A DNA stretch of 64,000 nt from Malus domestica (taxonomy: Eukaryota > Streptophyta > Magnoliopsida > Rosales > Rosaceae): the NCBI RefSeq assembly GCF_042453785.1, contig NC_091674.1:25709001-25773000 (forward strand). Reading direction: 5' to 3'. A model generated the notes under the pieces. It saw only the letters and a program-made list of their open reading frames with translations, ran no database searches and was not told where the DNA came from. Below are positions 56,583 to 64,000 of the stretch, piece by piece. Position 1 is the stretch's first letter. The number at the start of each line of letters is the position of its first letter. A program made the position numbers and the translations under genes.

Positions 56583-58166
56583 ATGTTACAGTTCCCGGGG
56601 TTCATGAAACAGTACCCGTGGTCAACAAGGACCATACCGACGTCGTTTCTGCTGCCAACCCAATGGCCCCAACCCCATAGTGAAGAGCTCCTCCTCGCCA
56701 TGGAGGAGTCCGATTTCGAAGAGAAGGTGCTTTCAGAAACTTCATTTTTTTTTTTTATCATTTACATATCTAATTTTCCTTTATGGGTATGTCGAATTGC
56801 CCCTGATTGCGACCTAATTGAAATTTTAATCCAAAGAACAAAGAGGGAAAAGCTCCAATTGCTTGAAATTTTGAAAAAAGACCCTAATTGAATCCTAATA
56901 AGATCTAATTTTGAAAGAAAGACCCTAATTTTGTAAAATTGTAACTAAAGTAAGGATTTTTATTGTGTTCATCATTTGAATTGTCTGTAGGGTTAGATAT
57001 GCTTGTAAAGCTTTACAAGTTTTGTTTGGTTACTTGGATGCACCTTGTTGAAAGTTCCTTCTTTTGGTTCTCCTGAAAGAAAATTGGTTTTGAAACGTTT
57101 CGTATTTGTTATCTTATAAGCTGTGTGTGTTCTTCTGTTGATCAGATTTGAATCATGAAATGTTTGTTTTGGTCACATTTTATGTCTTTCGGTGTAAGAT
57201 CTAGGTAAGCTTATGAAAGGTTCAGATTGTTGGATTATTTCGAGACTTGGTATTGTTAAATGTCAGTGTACTCGATTCAAATCCTCATTGCGAAGTGGGT
57301 CTCTCTGGGAGTGTAGAATTCTCCAATTTGATTCCGGAAATCATGTGTTGGTGGTGAAGAATGCCACGCTACTCAGTGATATCTGCACTAATTCAGAAGG
57401 GGGGGGGGGGGGGGTCAAATTTCAAGGTCTTTCGAGTAAGAAAGAGCTCAATGTTTTGGTATTTCCAGTAATAAGAAGCGGACTTTGTGTGTGTATCGGG
57501 AGTTACATCGTTGCTTAGTTTTTCATCGTAAGGTGTTAACAAACTAGAAGAACAGTGTTCAGAATTGGTTGTTTCAGTAACAAAACCTCAAGGAGAAAGA
57601 CGAATAGTTTGAAGTGTATGATATAGTCTATAGGACAGACAACTTGATCATTACACTATCAATTCCACAAGGCCAACTGGGTTTCTCAACCCCGGTTGCC
57701 TACATAAAAGTTTGAAGTCCATCCTTTTGGAAATTGCACCTTCTCAAGATATATTTGCATAAAGATTTAGCTCGAACCCAAAGATGGGGTAATGTTTGAA
57801 TTGAGCAGGATGGAGGCACTTGTCACATGGGACAGCCTAGAAACGATATAACCTTGGGTTGCCTAGAAACGAAAACATTGGGAAGGGCGCATTTTTGCAA
57901 TTTGTTGGATCTGTGCTGGTTCAAGTGTCTTGAAACTAAAAATAGGGATGCTATTGTATTTGAGCACGTATATTTCTTCTCTTGTTTAAGTTGGCATTCT
58001 TATATTGCAGTGCAATGAAATCAGAAAGAGTAGCAGCAGCATGGCTGTTATTGGGAAAACCGCTGTCGACAACGATAAAGAAGACTATGACAACGATCCA
58101 GATGATGATGATGTAGACAATGCAGAGGATTCCGAAGGTGAAGAGTTTGAGCAGGAAACCAGTTGA
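56583..58166 (+). CDS. small acidic plant protein of unknown function, 99 aa
   Basis: Two exons, 56583-56726 and 58011-58166, in phase with GT-AG splice sites and a 1.28-kb intron. The N-terminus (MLQFPGFMKQYPWSTRTIPT) is aromatic and Pro-rich. The exon junction falls in EESDFEEK|CNEIRKS, and the C-terminus is strongly acidic (DNDPDDDDVDNAEDSEGEEF). No membrane segment or known catalytic motif. I believe a near-identical protein is conserved in many dicots, but cannot name its function. The intron includes a 17-G run near 57400 and no recognised element. Confidence 0.8.
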
Positions 58167-58884
58167 AATTGTTGACAAGTGACACCCTTTGTTGTGATTC
58201 CGTTTAGACGGCCACAAGCCTGCATCGAATGAGGCATTTTCTTTACGTGATAAAGTCACTTCCCTGTTCCCTCTATGGATAAAAGATAAAGTCTCTGCTT
58301 TTGGTGTTTTTCTGTCATTTTTCATGGCCCTTGATTAATAGTAAAACATATCCCTTAGTTGGAGATATGTCCTAAAGATATTGTTAATATATGTTAATGG
58401 AGTTGCAATAAATTAGGTCGATGGGTGGATCCCGGAAATTTTATTTTTGTTGTTTTTGTGGGGACGGGTTGGACTAGCCGGACAATCTTTTTCATGACGC
58501 ATTAATTCGACACAAAACGATATAAAAATAACGAGTTTTAGATCACCTATTGATGAATCGGGTTGTCATTGGGTAACCCATTAATGTTGGTTGTTTTCGG
58601 GTTTCCTATTAAGAACCTGACAAGATATCATTATCATTTGCCTGATCTAGACATTAGGCAAGGTAATTTCTTGTGTGACCTGTTAATCCGAAAAGAAATG
58701 TCACGGCCCATTAATGAATCGAGTCGTTATTGTGTCACTGCTAAAAACCCGTTAAGATAATAGGTTTTACACAACATGCTTTGTTAAGATAACGAATATG
58801 ACGAGAAAACGACATGAACAAAACAAGCATGACGCATTTGCCAGACTATGTTTGTAAATAAAATTTGATTTGCCGAAACTACTT
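58167..58884. other. 3' flank of the small acidic protein gene
   Basis: The 3' UTR probably ends within about 250 bp. The rest is AT-rich with no recognised gene. Confidence 0.4.
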
Positions 58885-59010
58885 ATGGCCTAGTAGTATT
58901 TTTCTTTAGTTGTAAGTGAGTTTTTATGTTTGAATCTTGTAAATGACAAGTACGATATTAATCTATTGCCTCGCTTTCTTACATGTAAATGTAAAGTTGT
59001 ATTAAAAATT
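58885..59010 (+). mobile_element. decayed SINE copy (tentative)
   Basis: TATGGCCTAGTAGTATTTTTC followed by TTGTAAGTGAG and GTTTGAATCTTGTAAATGAC keeps the order of the SINE head and box B, but the body is much diverged. Confidence 0.4.
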
Positions 59011-59054
59011 TGATGCATTGAATATTCTTATTCAATTTGCAAATGGCAATATAA

Positions 59055-59178
59055 TAAGAGAATTACTATTAGCACTTCAAAAATCTCAATTAGCACTCTA
59101 AATTTTCTATAATTAGAAAGAAAAATACACTTGTGAGGAGTATAAAATAAGATTTTTGGAGTGCTAATAACAATTCCG
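59055..59178. mobile_element. small MITE with inverted ends
   Basis: Left GAATTACTATTAGCACTTCA and minus-strand right GAATTGTTATTAGCACTCCA match over about 40 bp, continuing CAAAAATCT. The 124-bp element is almost all terminal repeat. TATAAT occurs on both sides but the duplication is not certain. Confidence 0.65.
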
Positions 59179-59765
59179 TATAATGAAATTTTTGTTTGGT
59201 GGGAATAAATTACTTATTTTGAGTTGTTATATTCCAAAAACGTTGTATCCAAGTACCGTGATAACAATATTATCTTATTAAATATCAACGTCGTTTTGAA
59301 GGTAGCGGCATAGAGAATAATGGAGCATAGGAAAGATAGAGAGTAACTTGTTCTCTAAATAATACAAAGTTTAATAGGAAAGATCTTATTTATACTAAAG
59401 ATTTACATAATCACACATGTGCTAATATTGTTTAAAACAAACTTTTTATCTTAGTGTTTGTTTTGACAAAGTCAATGTAGATGAGAACCCTTTGTTGGCC
59501 AACTCCATATTTAAGCGATCAACACAAAGTTTCAATTCATAGGTTATCTATGCAAAATTTTGGCCAAGTCAAAGGTGATTGAGACATTGATTTAACCAAA
59601 TAAGTTGACCAACACAAGGTTTCTAAACGCTAAAATTTCATGATGTGAATTAAATGCGTAAATTGTCAGCATTGAATTGATCATTTAACAAGGATAATAT
59701 ACGAATGGAGACTTAAAAATTAGACAATTTAGATTGCTATAAAACAACCCAAAAACATTATTTGT

Positions 59766-59880
59766 TCTTTAGTTTTTTTTTTATTTGAACAAACGATATT
59801 ATTTACACTAAGTGAAGAAGATGGGCTTAGCCTAGTTAGCAGTAACGTAGTTCAAATTCGTCTTTAACGAGAATCTGTTC
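59766..59880 (-). mobile_element. partial SINE copy
   Basis: A minus-strand copy of the SINE 3' half: tail, then ACGATATTATTTACACTAAG and GGGCTTAGCC..TTAGCAGTAACGTAGTTCAAA in complement. The head is missing or too diverged. Confidence 0.5.
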
Positions 59881-59889
59881 TTAATTATC

Positions 59890-60793
59890 AATTTCCTGAA
59901 ATTACTCGTTAAATTAATATTTTAAATTACTGTACTATGGCGTAACGCTTATATGATATTAGGCTCTAGAAGCCCTCCAAAGGTTACTCCAACTCACAAA
60001 GTTCCAATTTTGGGACACTTGAGTATGAAGCATCAAGGCACGCTGTCCCTTTTAAAAGTCATTCCTTCCTCCTACACAGCCCTCAAGGCAAGTTGCCCCT
60101 TTTAAAAGTCATTCCTCCTAATTAGGAGGGCCAACTGGCCAACCCTCAAGCCAAGTTTGAATAAAGATATATTCGTTTTAGCTTTGCTGGCAACAGCAAA
60201 GAAGGTTCATCTCCTAATTATCATTAATTATTTTATTTAATTTCATTTTAAGGCCGTATTATGACTCTTAATTTTCATTCCAATTCCCCTTAATTTCAGC
60301 GCGTATGCGTTTTGGGAATATTCCTCACGGGCCCGCAGCCAAAACGACATCTGGTTCCATGTGAAACGCCACAACCACCTGCAAATTAAAGAGATAAACA
60401 ATAATTAGCACCAGCAAATCAAATATTAATATATTATCAACAAAATAGGTGTAACAGAAACGTTACGTGTCAACGGCGGACCGACTTTAGTTGCACTTCC
60501 TTGTTCCGAACAAACTGTGACGCGCTACGTGGCACGCACGGAGGGGCATGCTGCTGACCAGACAGCGCTGACTTAACGGCGTCAAACGGAATCCAAACGA
60601 TTGGCGCAACGAATTCAAGTACTACTGTATTTTTCTTGTCATTATATACCAAACCACCTCGAAAAATGTATAAAAATAAAAAAAATAAAAAATAAATGAA
60701 GAAAAATAAAATTCCTTCATTCCACAACCCAATCACAAAATTTCACCCTTTGTAATTTGTATTTTAAAATGTATTTTAGATTAATTACGTCAT
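59890..60793. other. intergenic, 3' of PB1 gene
   Basis: No gene recognised. It includes a ~50-bp direct repeat: CAAGGCA(C/A)G(C/T)TG(T/C)CCC(T)TTTTAAAAGTCA at about 60033 and 60083. The last part is the 3' flank of the minus-strand PB1 gene. Confidence 0.45.
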
Positions 60794-61603
60794 CTAGGTT
60801 CTCTGTGGGAAACTCCGAGCATACGACATGTCGCAGTGAGGAACGTGTTGGTGGTGGTGGTAGTGACGATACTGCTGATAATGATGAACATACGACATGT
60901 CGCAGGGGTTGCTCCTTTGAGTGTGGACATGGCAAGGATAGTAGCAGACTCGTCCGGACCCTCTCTGATACCCGGCGCGGTGTCCAGCCGACGGCGAGAC
61001 TTGAGGCGAAACGTACCGTCTTTGTGGCGAAACGAAACGTTTCGGAGGCGAATCGGTGGATGAGAAGGGCGATTTCGAAGGGGACGAGTCGCCGCCGCTC
61101 GTAGCAGTGGACATCGGCGGCGAGATTTGCTTCGGGGACTTCGGCGGCGCGAGAATGGCTCTGATCTTCAGAGGACGAGGTGGAGAAGAAGCTCGACCGT
61201 ACTCTTCGATGATATTCGCCAAATCCTCGTCGGACTTTACGGCAATCAAGGTCTCCAAATCTCCGTTCGGCAATGGACACTTCAATTCCACAGAGTAGCC
61301 ACAGAACTCCTTAAGCTTCTCCATTAGCTCTGAACACACAGAAAAAAAATCAAAATCAGCATCGAAATTCAAACGAAGCAACTGAAATCGAGTCAAAAAT
61401 TCAAGAACTCAAGCAAGAATCGAAAGAAAAAGATCGAATCGAAGACGATCGAACGCACCTGTACATGTAATGGAGGAATCGACGGCGAGGACGCGGTTGT
61501 GGCCGCCGACGTATCGGAGCGTGCCGTCGGAGTGGCGGGGGAGGATTTTACCACCATAGCTACAGAGGATCTTCAACGGTTCAGGTGCTTTGTTGAGGTC
61601 CAT
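60794..61603 (-). CDS. PB1 (octicosapeptide/Phox/Bem1p) domain protein, 226 aa
   Basis: Two exons: 61459-61603 (MDLNKAPEPLKILCSYGGKI) and 60794-61329, joined in phase at ITCT|ELMEKL. Residues 10-98 form a PB1 domain typical of plant PB1-only proteins: LKILCSYGGKILPRHSDGTL with the basic cluster early, and an acidic-type IAVKSDEDLANIIEEYGR element. After it comes a Ser/Pro/Lys-rich region (ISPPMSTATSGGDSSPSKSP, SPQRRYVSPQVSPS) and a His/Tyr-rich end (HHYQQYRHYHHHQHVPH) with CDMSY occurring twice. PB1 domains mediate head-to-tail or heterotypic binding. The At3g26510-like group to which I would assign it has no settled role. Confidence 0.88.
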
Positions 61604-61723
61604 GGCTTTTAGACTGTTTCGGTTGTAGAGAGAAAGCTGCTGTTTGGTTAGAGAGAGAAGGGTTTTGGTTTTGGAGGAGGAGAGGTGCTTGAGAGTTCAA
61701 ACCTCAGGGTGTGATTTTGTAGA

Positions 61724-61733
61724 GTATTTATAG
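61724..61733 (-). promoter_or_regulatory. TATA box of the PB1 gene
   Basis: Minus-strand CTATAAATAC, about 120 bp upstream of the ATG. Start near 61695 would give a ~90-nt 5' UTR. Confidence 0.65.
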
Positions 61734-61739
61734 ATGGGG

Positions 61740-62432
61740 ACGAGTGGCGGTGACGTCAGCGAGTGGCCCACGCGCTAATGAAGGAATACTAATCTCGCGG
61801 CTGTTTCCCCTAATTATAATTCCTAGTCGTAATTTAATTGTAATTAGTAGGTAATTGTTGTTGAATTTCGCTGATTTATTCTTCGGATATTCTTTTTCTT
61901 TTTTTTTCTCATTCCTTAAGGGTGCCTGAAATGGAAAAGGATTCTGGCCAGATTTTTTTTTGAGAATTTTAGGATCATGTAATTGTGATCGTTCATCGTA
62001 CATCGTACAATCATAAATCATTTCAAATTTTAAAATAAAATATGAATAGTAACTAATAAAAACTAATCACATAACATATAATAAATTGTTACGATCATAG
62101 AATCCTTAAAATCCTTAGAAAAAGAATCCTACGAACATCCTTAAGAAAATGATCCGGTGAGTATCATTTTCTACCTGAAATACTCAAAGCAAGATGGAGT
62201 GGGCCTCGCTGGGCCCATTTAGGTACCGGGACCAGTGAGTCATCGTAAAAAATAAAAAGTTTCTAATTTTTTTAAATATTTATTTTTCGTATTTGAAAAG
62301 AAAAGTGGTAGTGGTTTTGAAATTAAATCGAATTGATTTGGAGGTCACTGACTCCAAAAGTCCAAAAGGAATCATCACAAAATTGGTAATCTGTTTACAA
62401 GCCGACAGCTGTTAATTTGGGCGGTAAAGTTG
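61740..62432. other. intergenic upstream of PB1 gene
   Basis: No gene recognised. AT-rich with short T runs. Confidence 0.4.
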
Positions 62433-62441
62433 CAATCTTTT

Positions 62442-62644
62442 GGGAAGAGATCCATCCTCTCCGGATCTCTCCCACCAAAATTCATCAATTAATTAATTCG
62501 GATTTTTGAAATTTGATCCAACGGTTATAAACAGAACGTCCCTTTAAAAGTTATAATAATTTTAGCCGTTTCATCAAATTTCAAATGTCCAAATTAATTG
62601 ATTGGTAGACTTTGGTGGGAGAGATCCATAGAGGATCTCTTCCC
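62442..62644. mobile_element. 203-bp foldback MITE (9-bp TSD)
   Basis: The left half (GGGAAGAGATCCATCCTCTC, CTCTCCCACCAAA) is the inverted copy of the right half. The target duplication CAATCTTTT is at 62433-62441 and 62645-62653. The arms meet around TTATAAACAGAACG. A 9-bp duplication suggests Mutator-like mobilisation. Confidence 0.88.
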
Positions 62645-62684
62645 CAATCTTTTCTCCCTCCTAGACTTCCACTTAAGAATTTTA

Positions 62685-62883
62685 GGACATTGATCCTCTT
62701 CGGATCCAGTTGTCCTAATCCACCTAGTCAAATAATCTGGACCATTGAAATTTGATCCAACAGCTACAAACAAAGACCCACTTTAAAAGTTATAATAACT
62801 TTAGCCATTTGATCAAATTTCAATAGTCCGGATAATTTGACTAGATGGATTAGGACAACTGGATTCGGAGAGGATCCATGTCC
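62685..62883. mobile_element. 199-bp foldback MITE, related to its neighbour (9-bp TSD)
   Basis: Ends GGACATTGATCCTCTTCGGA and, on the minus strand, GGACATGGATCCTCTCCGAA. AGAATTTTA flanks it at 62676-62684 and 62884-62892. The centre (TTGAAATTTGATC(C/A)AA, CTTTAAAAGTTATAATAA) is shared with the 62442-62644 element, while the outer ends differ. Confidence 0.88.
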
Positions 62884-62892
62884 AGAATTTTA

Positions 62893-63279
62893 AACTTACT
62901 ACAGAATAATCTAATTTCTAAATACCTTTTCGATCCACGAATTGAATAAGTTAAAGATGGTCTAAAGACATACATTAGCAGAGTGTGTGTAAAAATAAAA
63001 ATGCGTGTGAATTACACTACCCAATAAAAATCTCATGATATTGAACTGATTTAGATGTGCAATATTATTCTTATATCATCCTTTTAACTTGATCATTTTT
63101 CGAATATTTTTACAATGCAAATTCACATTTTAATATAAACTTGTTTATAGCCGTTACATTAACAGATGCATCATTCTTATTGTGAATAAAAAGATTGACG
63201 AAGAGTATAACCAAGCGGATCCAAGCGCCCCATCCCTCTCCAAGACCCTTCGTCCATCGGATCGAAAGTGATGCAGTTC
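62893..63279. other. intergenic
   Basis: AT-rich, no gene or bounded repeat recognised. Confidence 0.4.
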
Positions 63280-63785
63280 TCTACTTGAGTATTGTTCACT
63301 CTACTTGATTCGTGTTTTGCTCACTAAGATGAGCTAACTGGTGGTCCTTTCTCGGTGTAGTGGTTGATTTTGTTGCCTCGCCCTATGAATGTTGTGGTCG
63401 GGTGTTTGCAATGGTTGGAAGTTGCCTTCGCTTTGTGCGTTGAGTTTGTGGTCTCATCTTTTAACGATGACTTTTTATGGTTTTGCTTTATTGCAATGAT
63501 TTTATGTGGCTTGACATTTCTGAGATGACCTATGTAGTTGCCGGTATAAGTCTGTTACGTTTATTGTGTTTTTGTAACATATTTGTATTGATGACGTTTG
63601 TAGGGGTAGAACAATATTTGTGGTAGCCGTATAGGGGTTTACTATTGTTTATTACACTGTGCAAATTTACTCTAGATCAATTTCTTGGTGGAGCTTATGT
63701 ACCCAATTGACAACCTTTGTAATTGTTTGTGAAGTTTCAATGAAATACCACTATATCGTTTCTTGTAAAAAAATAAAAAAAAAAC
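63280..63785 (+). mobile_element. L1-like LINE 3' UTR fragment (tentative)
   Basis: G/T-rich non-coding sequence ending GAAGTTTCAATGAAATACCA then an A-rich tail at about 63768-63785, the pattern of plant L1 3' ends. No coding part is present and no target duplication was found. Confidence 0.4.
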
Positions 63786-64000
63786 CTATCCTTATCTGCC
63801 ACACATTTTTGTTAACATTTTTTTTTCAATTCATTTGATTCTATTCATGGATCTTCTTTAATTCATTTGATTCAACGATATAAAATTAAAAAATGTGTAT
63901 GAGAAGAACAAATAGGTGTGTAGATAAAACTACCCATATTTAATCACAATTACCTATTTAACTCGCTAACCGGAACCTGAAGTTCACTTTCAGCTCTTTT

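Noticed and set aside
60757-61298. Plus-strand frames of 75-115 aa
   Set aside because: Antisense shadows of the GC-rich PB1 gene exon 2.

Overview
This is nuclear DNA from a flowering plant, and the content points to Rosaceae, most likely the apple/pear group (Malus or Pyrus). The genes are intron-rich with GT-AG splice sites. The intergenic DNA is a dense mosaic of plant transposons: Copia, a 5S-bearing Cassandra LTR, RTE and L1 LINEs, hAT, PIF/Harbinger, Mutator-type MITEs and a tRNA-like SINE. The organism call is inference. I built the exon models by hand from splice sites and family conservation.

Layout. 0-2.6 kb: no gene, two Mutator-type MITEs with perfect 9-bp target duplications. 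2.7-8.1 kb: convergent pair, a mitochondrial-type P-class PPR gene (+) and the meiotic AAA+ ATPase PCH2 (-). 8.4-9.9 kb: two SINE copies and an L1-like fragment. 10.6-12.2 kb: two small plant proteins of unknown function. 14.4-19.9 kb: a hAT-like remnant (8-bp TSD) holding a decayed Copia element, with a 229-bp tandem duplication at the 3' LTR. 19.9-21.9 kb: a DYW-class PPR pseudogene whose ATG lies 28 bp from the hAT insertion site. 22.4-33.0 kb: an intact ATN1/Raf-like kinase gene (-) whose third intron is 8.5 kb of nested transposons, including an RTE LINE with an open 1052-aa endonuclease/RT frame. 33.8-41.0 kb: a 5.6-kb PIF/Harbinger element containing a solo LTR and a one-LTR Cassandra copy, then an L1 stub and MITEs. 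41.5-47.6 kb: the selective-autophagy receptor NBR1 and a truncated PB1-only neighbour. 50.4-56.4 kb: a second, nearly intact PIF/Harbinger element, each ORF carrying one visible nonsense codon. 56.6-58.2 kb: a small acidic protein gene. 60.8-61.6 kb: a PB1-domain gene. 62.4-64 kb: two related MITEs and an L1 tail.

There is no operon-like organisation. The functional genes (PPR, PCH2, kinase, NBR1, small acidic protein, PB1) are unrelated housekeeping or regulatory genes separated by transposon debris. The main interest is how transposons have reshaped genes: LINE tails placed at or near two 3' splice sites of the kinase, a hAT/Copia nest directly upstream of a dead PPR gene, and an NBR1 neighbour reduced to a PB1 domain with a new hydrophobic tail. 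I saw no wholly new molecular system.
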